A DNA stretch of 64,000 nucleotides, from NCBI GenBank assembly GCA_001029295.1, contig LDXJ01000058.1:62001-126000 (forward strand). The letters run 5' to 3'. Below, one piece after another: positions 14,742-23,116 of the stretch. Source of the DNA: Peptococcaceae bacterium CEB3 (GTDB lineage: Bacteria > Bacillota > Desulfitobacteriia > Desulfitobacteriales > Desulfitobacteriaceae). Each line of letters opens with the position of its first letter. The first letter of the stretch is position 1. Position numbers and translations under genes: made by a program. The notes under the pieces are model-generated. The model searched no databases, was not told the DNA's origin, and worked only from the letters and a program-made list of their open reading frames with translations.

Positions 14742-15419
14742 TTAGGCGATAACTTCCCCGAACAAGGATATCCCCATACTCAAAACAAAGAGATTAAAAA
14801 GGGTTTCCATGCTGAGTAGCATCCGGGTGGAAACCACCGTCGGCAGAATATCCCCCATACCCCCGGTAGAAATAGCCGTCATGCTCAGATACAAGAAAGA
14901 AAACAACTCCACAGGGGCCTCCGTGCCAATGTCTCCCTTAAAGCTCTGCGGGAAATATCGATACATGAAATTGTACACGGAGGCGAAAAAGAGGATATTG
15001 AGGGGTATGGCCACAGCCAAAGGCAAAACCCTCGCTAAAGCGCTTCTGTTTTTCCGGCCCGAATCCCGCAATACCTGAAAGACATAGACGGCAACTCCCA
15101 AAACGCTGAATCCGGTATAAATGTTGACTGCTAGCTGGAGCGCCAGCGGCCCGCCCCAGCGCCGGATCACCCGCTCTTTCCGGGGAGAGAACGCCGCGAC
15201 CAACGCGATGACGGCGCCAAAGGCGGCCGGAAGCAGGAGCCAGGCTTGGGCCTTGGCACGCTGTTGGGTCGCGTTTGGCCCGCACGGCCGGGGCGCGGGC
15301 GGGGGAACATCGGCGGGTCCGACCCCCTGCCAATAGCCCGGATAGCCGGAAACGCGACCCGGTTTGCGCACCGGTCTGCCCAAGGGATAATTGTAAGCCG
15401 TTTGTTTGGGCAATGTCAC
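14742..15419 (-). CDS. Two-pore-helix ion channel-like membrane protein with GMGD filter
   Basis: This 225-aa protein has a proline-rich cytoplasmic N-terminus of about 55 residues, then about four hydrophobic segments. Near residue 185 the sequence YLSMTAISTGGMGDILP aligns with the pore loop of potassium channels (TxxTVGYGDxxP), followed by a final helix. The filter reads GGMGD in place of VGYGD, so ion selectivity may differ. The start is GTG at 15419 with GGGAGAGG upstream. It lies 30 bases after the ABC-2 permease gene in the same direction, so the two may be co-transcribed. Confidence 0.68.
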   Translation of the reverse strand: MTLPKQTAYNYPLGRPVRKPGRVSGYPGYWQGVGPADVPPPAPRPCGPNATQQRAKAQAWLLLPAAFGAVIALVAAFSPRKERVIRRWGGPLALQLAVNIYTGFSVLGVAVYVFQVLRDSGRKNRSALARVLPLAVAIPLNILFFASVYNFMYRYFPQSFKGDIGTEAPVELFSFLYLSMTAISTGGMGDILPTVVSTRMLLSMETLFNLFVLSMGISLFGEVIA

Positions 15420-15449
15420 CTCTCCCTCCCCCGCCTCTTGCCTACATGT

Positions 15450-16253
15450 TCAGACCGGCAGATCCCTCCTGCTGAAACCCTCCGCGGTTAAGGCCAGCAT
15501 CCCGGCCGTTATTCCCAGCAGAATTAGGGTGTCCCGGGTGGGAGATTGACCGGTCAAGACTTCCTGGGGCCTAAAAAACCTGAACAGCGTCAGGCGACGC
15601 AGCCAACGAAACTTGTCACTTAGACCGGCCACGACATCGAGCCCATAAAAAGACAGGGTCAAACCGGCGGCCCAGAACAGTGCCTGCCCACTGCTGGGTG
15701 CCACAGCCGAAAAAAACAAGCTATACGAAGAGAGCGCGGAAAAGAAGGAGAATCCTAAAATCCCCAAGCGATAATACCGCCATAGGGAGACCTCGATACC
15801 CTGTCTGTGGCAGCCCCAGGTGACCCCCAACAGGGTGACCCCAGTCAGGGTCGCGCACCCCGTCAAAAGGACGGCCGACTGGGTCAGAGCAATCTGCCTG
15901 CGCGAAAGGGGAGCAGCCAAGGGATAGGCCATGAAGCCCCGTTCCAGCAAATCCGCCAATAGACTTTGGGCCGTACCGATTCCATAAACGGACATAACCA
16001 AAACCCAAATCCGGCTGAAAAACTGGCCCGAAATATAGGATTCAAAAGTATTGAGATCAGCCTCATCCGAAACGCCAAAAACACTCTTCACAGTGGCCGG
16101 AAAACTGCCGGCGATCTCGGCCGCCGCCGGGGACCCGGCTATTGAGGGATATACCGTGGTCAGCAACAGGCCGTAAAGCGCGTTTCCCGAGGCGTAGCCG
16201 ATAGTTTTCCCGACATGCAGCCTCAACATAGCCCGGTACAACGCTTTACTCAT
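15450..16253 (-). CDS. ABC-2-type permease-like membrane protein
   Basis: This 267-aa protein has about six membrane helices and a cytoplasmic loop ending ERGFMAYPLAAPLSRRQI, which matches the coupling region of ABC-2 exporters (family pattern: 'pLsR...'). No ATPase partner gene is adjacent, which is unusual. ATG at 16253 is chosen because GAGGTGAGGG-like purines lie just upstream; the frame stays open further upstream through an acidic run (EEEEVEEQEDEEEEEE) encoded by GAA/GAG repeats, which is more likely untranslated. Substrate is unknown. Confidence 0.68.
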   Translation of the reverse strand: MSKALYRAMLRLHVGKTIGYASGNALYGLLLTTVYPSIAGSPAAAEIAGSFPATVKSVFGVSDEADLNTFESYISGQFFSRIWVLVMSVYGIGTAQSLLADLLERGFMAYPLAAPLSRRQIALTQSAVLLTGCATLTGVTLLGVTWGCHRQGIEVSLWRYYRLGILGFSFFSALSSYSLFFSAVAPSSGQALFWAAGLTLSFYGLDVVAGLSDKFRWLRRLTLFRFFRPQEVLTGQSPTRDTLILLGITAGMLALTAEGFSRRDLPV

Positions 16254-16444
16254 GATCGCCCTCACTTCTTCTTCCTCTTCCTCGTCTTCTTGTTCTTCCA
16301 CTTCTTCCTCTTCTTTCCTCATCCTTCCCTCCGAAGCTTGCCTCATCCCGCACCCTTCCCGCCAAACCTTTCCCAATGCCTCACGTCACCCCGCTGCCTG
16401 AGACTTTTAATATAGGTTATGTGTGAGGGCGGGGACGTGACATT

Positions 16445-17587
16445 TTAGTTTCCCCCCGAGAGAGTTCTGTGCACCTCCTTCAGGTAAGCGCGGATGGTGA
16501 GTTGTTGCGGACAAACGGACTCACACTCACCGCATTCCACACAAGCTGAGGCCCTCCCTCCCTCCTCCGGGAGGTTTTGATAAGCCATGACCGAAGCGTC
16601 CAGTTGATCATAGATGTAAGCGTCATTATAAAGGGCGAAATTTCGAGGAATATCAACTCCCGAGGGGCAAGGCAAACAATAGCCGCAGCCCGTGCAGCCC
16701 ACTTTGGTCAGATCCGCGTAAGTCCTCTTGACCCCGCCAATGAGGCGCAGCTCCTCCGAGCTTAAAGAATTGGGCTCAGCCTCGTCGGCAATTCGCAAAT
16801 TCTCTTTCACCTGTTCCATGGTGCTCATTCCACTCAAAACCAGTGAAACCTGCGGGTGATTCCAGACCCAACGCAAAGCCCATTCAGCCGGGGTTCTCTC
16901 GGTCGGAGCACCTGCCCACAACTCTTGCACGGCCTGAGGCGGATTCTTGGCCAATTTTCCGCCTTTGATGGGTTCCATAATGATCACGGCGAGGCCCTTG
17001 GCAGCCGCGTAATTCAGCCCTTCGGTCCCGGCCTGGATATTCGTGTCCATGTAATTATATTGCATCTGACAAAAAGTCCAGGGGTACGCGTCGATAATCT
17101 CTTCAAAGAGCTTTTCTTCATCATGAAAAGAGAAGCCTGCATAGCCGATTCTGCCGTCGGCCATGGCCCGGTCGAGAAAACGGAGTACCCCGGCTTCCTT
17201 GGCCTTGGGCCAAGTGTTCCTGTTCAGCGCATGCAGCAAATAGAAATCAATGTGGTCCGTTCCCAGCTTTACCAGTTGCTCATTCAAATATCTGTTGAAG
17301 TCTTCGTAGTGTTCCGTCAACCAGACGGGAAGCTTGGTCGCCAGCTTGACTTTCTCCCGGTAGCCGTCTCGCAGGGCCTTACCCACCAGGATTTCGCTCT
17401 GACCTTGATGATAGAGGTAAGCGGTATCGACATAGTTCACTCCATGATCAATGGCATAACGAATCATCTCGATGGCTTTGGCTTCATCAATCCGGCCGGC
17501 GTCGTCTCCTAAGACGGGCAGGCGCATAGACCCAAACCCCAAGGCGGAAACATAGAAATCCGTGCGTCCAAACTTTCGGTACAACAT
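16445..17587 (-). CDS. Aldo/keto reductase fused to a C-terminal ferredoxin domain
   Basis: This 380-aa protein starts MLYRKFGRTDFYVSALGFGSMRLP and has the aldo/keto reductase barrel with catalytic-type residues (VNYVDTAYLYHQGQSE, KLATKLPVW, DFYLLHALN). The last 90 residues carry two cysteine groups, CTGCGYCLPCP and CVECGECESVCP, for 4Fe-4S clusters. This fused class is common in anaerobes and probably reduces a carbonyl compound with NAD(P)H or ferredoxin; the substrate is not known. ATG at 17587 has AAGGGAG upstream. It is a single gene, divergent from the ammonium transporter leader. Confidence 0.9.
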   Translation of the reverse strand: MLYRKFGRTDFYVSALGFGSMRLPVLGDDAGRIDEAKAIEMIRYAIDHGVNYVDTAYLYHQGQSEILVGKALRDGYREKVKLATKLPVWLTEHYEDFNRYLNEQLVKLGTDHIDFYLLHALNRNTWPKAKEAGVLRFLDRAMADGRIGYAGFSFHDEEKLFEEIIDAYPWTFCQMQYNYMDTNIQAGTEGLNYAAAKGLAVIIMEPIKGGKLAKNPPQAVQELWAGAPTERTPAEWALRWVWNHPQVSLVLSGMSTMEQVKENLRIADEAEPNSLSSEELRLIGGVKRTYADLTKVGCTGCGYCLPCPSGVDIPRNFALYNDAYIYDQLDASVMAYQNLPEEGGRASACVECGECESVCPQQLTIRAYLKEVHRTLSGGN

Positions 17588-17647
17588 ACTAAAACTCCCT
17601 TCCATAACTCATCATGTATACAGTATTTATTTACCGGATGGCTTGAA

Positions 17648-17749
17648 TTCAACCCGGTTTCCCATTAGAGTATAGTCATAAGGAATGAACTTCCGTTCGC
17701 AAAGCAAAGACGCTTTAGGAGAATAGGCTCCGAAGTGTCTTTTTTGTTT
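17648..17749 (+). promoter_or_regulatory. Promoter and leader terminator ahead of amt
   Basis: TTCAAC (17648-17653), 17 bases, then TATAGT (17671-17676) is a plausible promoter. About 30 bases later a 14-bp stem (AAGACGCTTT..GGAG against CTCCGAAGTGTCTT, 17707-17741) is followed by a T-run, i.e. an intrinsic terminator about 210 bases before the amt start. This suggests transcription attenuation; no known riboswitch core was recognised. Confidence 0.55.
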
Positions 17750-17817
17750 TGTCTGAGTGCTCCCCGGATGTCAGCGAATTTCTTGGGTTCCATGCTTTGC
17801 GTATCCTGGGGTACCGT

Positions 17818-17930
17818 GGATCTTTCACTCAGTTGAGGAGATCTTTTACTCAGTTAGGGAATCTTTTGGTCCAGTTAAGGAGATCTTTTAGTCCACTTCT
17901 CATGTTGAGAGGATCTTTTGCTCAACTAAG
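17818..17930 (+). repeat. Five degenerate about 20-bp repeats in the amt leader
   Basis: Units beginning (G)GATCTTT or GAATCTTT recur at 17818, 17838, 17859, 17880 and 17911. Most follow the pattern GATCTTTTnnTCnAGTTnAG, with about 21-bp spacing except for a 31-base fourth unit. The array ends 15 bases before the ribosome site of amt. It could be a repeated operator or a set of leader RNA elements. Confidence 0.75.
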
Positions 17931-17957
17931 ACAGAAATTGGCTTGGGAGGAAATCAC

Positions 17958-19418
17958 ATGCGCAAAGGTCTTATTCTTAAGGGTCTCATTCTTCCAATCT
18001 CGTTGGCCGGCTTGCTGGCCTTTCCCTCCACCGCTCTGGCGGCCGCTCCTGCCCAAATCAACTCGGGCGATACCGCTTTTGTCCTGCTCTCGGCCGCTTT
18101 GGTCTTACTCATGACCCCGGGCTTAGCCCTTTTTTACGGTGGCATGGTCCGCAAAAAGAACGTCCTCAGCACCATGATGCACAGTTTGGTGGTAATGGGG
18201 CTTATCTCCCTGCAATGGGTACTCTTTGGTTACAGCCTGGCCTTCGGCCCGGACCACGGCGGGATCATAGGCGGGCTGAACTGGCTTGGCCTGACGGGGG
18301 TAGGATCTGCCCCAAATCCCATGTATGCCGCCACGATACCGGCCATCGTCTTTATGGCTTTCCAGATGATGTTTGCCGTCATCACCCCCGCCCTAATCAG
18401 CGGCTCGGTCGCAGAGCGCATGAAGTTCCCGGCTTTCGTCGCTTTCATCTTCCTTTGGGCCCTTCTCGTCTATGATCCTCTGGCACATTGGGTCTGGGGC
18501 AACGGTGGTTTCCTCAGAAATCTGGGTGCCTTAGACTTCGCCGGGGGAACGGTGGTGCACATCAGTTCCGGATTTTCCGGACTTGTGGCTGCCCTCGTCT
18601 TGGGCAAACGGCAAGGCTACGGCAAGGAACCCATGGCCCCCCACCATATCCCGATGACCATTTTGGGGGCAGGCTTGCTCTGGTTCGGCTGGTTCGGGTT
18701 CAACTCAGGGAGTGCCTTAGCCGCCAACGGACTAGCCGGCATGGCTTTTGTCACTACCAACACCTCGGCCGCCGCAGCGGCTTTGGCCTGGATCACTGTC
18801 GAACGGCTGCACCGGGGCAAACCCACGGTCCTGGGCGCCGCCAGCGGGGCGGTAACCGGCTTGGTGGCCATCACCCCGGCGGCCGGGTTTGTCAGCCCGC
18901 TCTCCTCCATCTTTATCGGCTTCATGGGGGGTATCATCAGTTATTTTGCCGTAAGTCTTCTTAAGGAACGCCTCGGCTATGACGACGCTTTGGACGCCTT
19001 TGGCTGCCACGGCATCGGGGGAACCTGGGGAGCTCTGGCCACCGGCATTTTCGCCAGCAAAGCGATCAATCCCGCCGGAGCAAACGGCCTCCTTTACGGC
19101 GACCCCCGGCAACTGGGAATTCAAGCCCTTAGTGTAGGCGTAACCATCGTGCTGGCCGTCAGCCTGACTTTCCTCATCCTCAAAGCCATTGCCCTCTTCA
19201 CCACCCTGCGCGTCAACTTCGAGGAAGAGGACACGGGGTTGGATCTTTCCTTGCACGGAGAGGAAGCCTATCCCGACTTCATCAGCGGCAGTTTGACCCG
19301 TCTGGCTGCTCTGAGTACAACGCAAAAACAATCTATTCTTGACCCTCCCCTCACTGAAATCGGAGCACTTCAGGCTGCTTCCCGGGACTTCACTTCTGTC
19401 TGGGGACGCGAGAACTGA
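17958..19418 (+). CDS. amt: Ammonium transporter (Amt family)
   Basis: This 486-aa protein has a cleavable signal (LILPISLAGLLAFPSTALAA) and eleven membrane helices with family motifs: ALFYGGMVRKKNVLSTMM, the GGTVVHISSGFSGLVAAL region, and the twin-histidine positions in VVHI and FGCHGIGG. It brings ammonium/ammonia into the cell. The C-terminus has an acidic tail (FEEEDTGLDLSLHGEEAYPD). ATG at 17958 has GGGAGG upstream. No glnK/PII gene is next to it, unlike many amt loci. Its leader with a terminator and five repeats suggests nitrogen-responsive control. Confidence 0.95.
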   Translation: MRKGLILKGLILPISLAGLLAFPSTALAAAPAQINSGDTAFVLLSAALVLLMTPGLALFYGGMVRKKNVLSTMMHSLVVMGLISLQWVLFGYSLAFGPDHGGIIGGLNWLGLTGVGSAPNPMYAATIPAIVFMAFQMMFAVITPALISGSVAERMKFPAFVAFIFLWALLVYDPLAHWVWGNGGFLRNLGALDFAGGTVVHISSGFSGLVAALVLGKRQGYGKEPMAPHHIPMTILGAGLLWFGWFGFNSGSALAANGLAGMAFVTTNTSAAAAALAWITVERLHRGKPTVLGAASGAVTGLVAITPAAGFVSPLSSIFIGFMGGIISYFAVSLLKERLGYDDALDAFGCHGIGGTWGALATGIFASKAINPAGANGLLYGDPRQLGIQALSVGVTIVLAVSLTFLILKAIALFTTLRVNFEEEDTGLDLSLHGEEAYPDFISGSLTRLAALSTTQKQSILDPPLTEIGALQAASRDFTSVWGREN

Positions 19419-19511
19419 AGTGATTGAGTCGCGGGCAGCCCGCCAATAACCCTGAGAAGCGAAAACATGCTTGCGCTGAGGCCGTTCCGCCTGCTGGCAC
19501 CGGAATTGAGC

Positions 19512-20195
19512 TCAGACCAGCCGGTATCCGACCCCGGCCTCCGTCAGAATATGCCGGGGTCGGGAGGGATCCGGCTCTATTTTTCGGCGCAATTGCCCCA
19601 CATAGATGCGCAGGTAATGATTCTCGTGTTCATAAGCCGGCCCCCAGACGGCCCGTAACAGTTGGCGATGGGTCAGGACCTTGCCGGCATTGGCGGCCAG
19701 GACTTTCATCAACTCATACTCCGTCGGGGTCAGCTTGACCTCCACCCCGTCCACCGCAACCACGCGGCGGGAACGATCAATACTCAGCCCATCAAATGTC
19801 AAAAGGGGCTCCTCCGCGGCCTCCGACGCGTGCCGTAAGGCTGCCCGCAACCTGGCCAGGAGTTCTCCCATGCTGAACGGTTTTGTCACATAGTCATCGG
19901 CTCCCGCATCCAGCGCCGCGATTTTCTCACTCTCCTGCTCCCGCGCCGATAAAATCACGACGGGGACCTGGGACCATTCCCTCAGGTTTTTGATCACCTC
20001 CAGTCCGTCTTGATCGGGAAGGCCGAGATCCAACAGAACCAAATCGGGTTTATGCATGGCGATCCAATTAAGCCCGCTTTGACCCGTCCCCGCTTCATAA
20101 ACATCGTAACCATGGGCTGTGAGGGCGACCTTCAACAAACGCCGAATTTGCACCTCATCATCGATGACCAGAACCCGGATCTTACTCGTCTCCAC
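19512..20195 (-). CDS. kdpE: KdpE-type response regulator
   Basis: This 227-aa OmpR-family regulator has a receiver domain with the phosphate-acceptor Asp in DLVLLDLGLPD, the conserved Lys in DDYVTKPF, and a winged-helix DNA-binding domain ending RRKIEPDPSRPRHILTEAG, typical of KdpE. The GTG start at 20195 overlaps the kdpD stop by 14 bases, giving a tightly coupled kdpDE pair. It should respond to potassium limitation. The usual target operon kdpFABC is not in this window, so its promoter cannot be checked. Confidence 0.92.
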   Translation of the reverse strand: METSKIRVLVIDDEVQIRRLLKVALTAHGYDVYEAGTGQSGLNWIAMHKPDLVLLDLGLPDQDGLEVIKNLREWSQVPVVILSAREQESEKIAALDAGADDYVTKPFSMGELLARLRAALRHASEAAEEPLLTFDGLSIDRSRRVVAVDGVEVKLTPTEYELMKVLAANAGKVLTHRQLLRAVWGPAYEHENHYLRIYVGQLRRKIEPDPSRPRHILTEAGVGYRLV

Positions 20196-22899
20196 GCGCG
20201 CTCACCCCCTGGGGCAGAGGAATTTTTCCGGGAGCACCCTTCTCCAGAGGCAGCACAACCCTGACGGTCACGCCGTCCCGCTCGTTTTTCGCCCCTATTT
20301 TTCCCCCGTGTACATCGATAATCCCTTTGCAGATCGCCAACCCCAGCCCTGTGCCGCTGATTTGGCGCGGAGCATTGATCCGGTAAAATTTATCGAAAAC
20401 CCGCTCCAAGTCGCTTTCGGGAATCAGAGTTCCCTGATCGTGCACGGAAACTTCCACTTCGCGTTTGTCGCTATGCACCGCCAGAAGGATTTCACTGTCC
20501 GGTTTCGAATATTTGAGGGCATTGTCCAGCAGATTGACCACGACTTGCTCAATGAGCACAAAATCCACGTGAATAAGAGGAATGCCCCGACCTATGTCAA
20601 TGTGCAACGTCCGGGTGCGCAGAGGTTCACCCAGCCGCCGCACGGCCACGCCAATGATATCCTCGATATCGCACCATTCTTTATGCAGTTGGAGCATCCC
20701 GCTTTCCAAACGCGCCATATCCAGAATGTTATTGACCAGGCGGTTCATACGCACTGCCCCCTGATGAATGGTCTGCAACAGATCCCTTCTGGCTTCGACC
20801 CCGTAGATCTCCTCGCCTTCCAGAAGGCTGGACACCGCTCCGATCATGGACGCCAAGGGTGTGCGCAAATCGTGGGAAATGGAATTCAGCAAAGCCGTGC
20901 GCAACTTCTCCGATTCATTGAGAAGCCGGGCTTCCCTGGCTTCCTTTTCCAAAGAAATGCGGGTGACGGCTACGGCAACCAAACCGGAAAAGGCCTCCAA
21001 AAGGCGTTGCTGCTCATCCTGGAGATAGCGTTCCGGGCTGTTGAACCGGATTCCCAAAACACCGCAGGTCTGACGTTCGGCTTTCAGGGGCAGATAACAG
21101 CCGCTCGACCCCCCCAGCGTATCCGTTCCTTTGCCTGCCATTTCCCCATGTTCAAAAACCCAAGTGGCAACGGCCCGTTCATTGTCGTCGAGAAGGCGGC
21201 AGGCGTTTTCCGAGTTGGAGCAGGCCCGCAACATCAATCCTCCCGTCTCATCCGGCAACAGCACGATGACCTGGCCTTCCATGGTTTCCGAAACTTTGCG
21301 CGCCACACTCTGCAAAACCCGGTCCAGACTCCCAACCGCTGTAATCTCCCGGCTCAGGGCATAGAGGGCCGCCGTGCGAATCTCCCGTTTGCGGGCGTGT
21401 TTCACCTGCTCCCGCAGACGGGTGGAAAGTTTTCCGGTCAAGAGCCCCACCAAGAGAAAAATCGCAAAAGTGATCAGGTAACGAAAATCATGAACCGTAA
21501 AGCTTAGAGTCGGCGGAATAAAAAAGAAATCAAAAGCCATGAGCCCGAGGACGGAAGCAGCCACTGCGGGCTTCAACCCCCATTTCACGGCCGCAAACAA
21601 GACCGGAAGCAAATAGAGCATAGCGATATTGACTACGCCGAAAGCCGGTTCTAACCAGTGTCCCGCCAAGGTGACCAAGAGCATCAGGAGGAGCACCCCC
21701 AGGTAGCGCCCGAAGGGAAAAGAAGGCCGGCGTTTTTGGGAACGGGTGCCCACAGCCTCTTCCTGCGGTCCGAGATCGCCGGGAATGACATGAACGCTGA
21801 CATTCTGGCTGCGCCGGACAACCTTGTCAATCACCGAGCCTTGCAAACGGTCCAAGAAACCGTATTTGCCTGGCTTGCCGATAATAATCTGAGTCACGTT
21901 GCGCCTGCGGGCGATTTCCAGCAGTTCTTCGGCTACATCCCCGCCACCGATGCTGATGGTCTCCGCGTTCAGTTCCTGGGCCAAGTGCATATTTTTAGCC
22001 AGCTGGTTCTTTTCCTTCTCCGTCGCGGGCAGACGCCGGGGGGTCTCCACGTAGACCACCAGCAGTTCGGCTCTCAGCCCCACCGCAATCCGGCGGCCAA
22101 ACCGGATTAACCTTTCGGAGAAAGGGCTCGGACTGATGCAGACCATCACCCTTTCCCCCGCGGGCCAAGGGCCGGCAATACCATGGGCCCGCATATAGGT
22201 TTCCAGTTGACGGTCAACCCGCTGGGCCGTAAAGCGCATGGATAGTTCTCGCAGGGCATTGATATTGCCCGGGCGGAAAAAATTCTTGATAGCCCGAACC
22301 GCCTGGTCGGGAACGTAGACTTTTCCTTCCTGGAGACGCTGGATCAGTTCTTCCGGGGGAATGTCGACCAGTTGCAGGCGGGCTTTCTCCAATACCTGGT
22401 CTGGCACGGATTCCCTGACTTTGACCCCCGTGATCTGGGCCACGATGTCTTTAAAACTCTCAACGTGCTGTACGTTTAAAGTCGTATAAACATCAATACC
22501 GGCGGCGAGCAGTTCCTCCACATCCTGGTAGCGCTTCATATGCCGGGCACCCGGAGCGTTGGTATGAGCCAGTTCATCCACCAGGACCAATTTCGGCCGG
22601 CGTTTCAATATGGCATCCAAGTCCATCTCAACCAGCGTTTTCCCCCGGTACTCTAAAGCGCGCGGCGGAATAGAAGGCAGTCCTTCCAACAAAGCCAGGG
22701 TTTCCGGCCGTGCATGCGGCTCAACCCAACCGGCGACCATTTCGACTCCTTCAGCCAGTTTCTCCCTGGCCGCCTCCAGCATGGCATAGGTTTTTCCGAC
22801 CCCGGCCGCGGCCCCGAGAAAGACGGTCAGCCGCCCTCCGTTCTCCTCTTTGATCCCCGCCAAGAGATCATCGGGGTCGGCGCGCCTGTCTTGTACCAT
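20182..22899 (-). CDS. kdpD: KdpD osmosensitive potassium-channel sensor histidine kinase
   Basis: This 905-aa kinase has the full KdpD order. The N-terminal KdpD domain carries a Walker A motif (GAAAGVGKTYAM, about residues 29-40) and KLVLVDELAHTNAPG. A universal-stress-protein-like domain follows at about 250-370, then four membrane helices at about 400-500 and a GAF-like region. The kinase core has SISHDLRTPLAS (phospho-His) and GTGLGLAICKGI (ATP lid). Length is normal for the family. USP domains of Firmicute KdpD can bind cyclic di-AMP. The gene lies between the Mg-type Nramp gene and kdpE, apart from kdpFABC. Confidence 0.95.
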   Translation of the reverse strand: MVQDRRADPDDLLAGIKEENGGRLTVFLGAAAGVGKTYAMLEAAREKLAEGVEMVAGWVEPHARPETLALLEGLPSIPPRALEYRGKTLVEMDLDAILKRRPKLVLVDELAHTNAPGARHMKRYQDVEELLAAGIDVYTTLNVQHVESFKDIVAQITGVKVRESVPDQVLEKARLQLVDIPPEELIQRLQEGKVYVPDQAVRAIKNFFRPGNINALRELSMRFTAQRVDRQLETYMRAHGIAGPWPAGERVMVCISPSPFSERLIRFGRRIAVGLRAELLVVYVETPRRLPATEKEKNQLAKNMHLAQELNAETISIGGGDVAEELLEIARRRNVTQIIIGKPGKYGFLDRLQGSVIDKVVRRSQNVSVHVIPGDLGPQEEAVGTRSQKRRPSFPFGRYLGVLLLMLLVTLAGHWLEPAFGVVNIAMLYLLPVLFAAVKWGLKPAVAASVLGLMAFDFFFIPPTLSFTVHDFRYLITFAIFLLVGLLTGKLSTRLREQVKHARKREIRTAALYALSREITAVGSLDRVLQSVARKVSETMEGQVIVLLPDETGGLMLRACSNSENACRLLDDNERAVATWVFEHGEMAGKGTDTLGGSSGCYLPLKAERQTCGVLGIRFNSPERYLQDEQQRLLEAFSGLVAVAVTRISLEKEAREARLLNESEKLRTALLNSISHDLRTPLASMIGAVSSLLEGEEIYGVEARRDLLQTIHQGAVRMNRLVNNILDMARLESGMLQLHKEWCDIEDIIGVAVRRLGEPLRTRTLHIDIGRGIPLIHVDFVLIEQVVVNLLDNALKYSKPDSEILLAVHSDKREVEVSVHDQGTLIPESDLERVFDKFYRINAPRQISGTGLGLAICKGIIDVHGGKIGAKNERDGVTVRVVLPLEKGAPGKIPLPQGVSARGDE

Positions 22900-23116
22900 T
22901 GTCTTTCATCTCCCCGCATTTTCACCCCGGTTATGCACTACCTTGAGATTCTCAATGCACACCACCGGGTTTTCACTCGAGCCGGCGAGCATGCCTGTTC
23001 TGCCCCTATGCATATAATAGCACAATACTTTATTATTGGATGAATCGGGTGTAAAGAATGCGGGCATAGGTATAAAAAAATCGTGAAAAAGGGCGGACAT
23101 GAAAAAGACAGGATAG

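Noticed and set aside
17683-17741. Glutamine (glnA) or c-di-GMP riboswitch before amt
   Set aside because: Some short words resemble these aptamers, but the conserved core and stems do not line up; only the terminator is convincing.
20119-21507. 462-codon open frame on the plus strand
   Set aside because: It lies wholly antisense to kdpD, has no recognisable domain and reads as the complement of a well-supported kinase gene.
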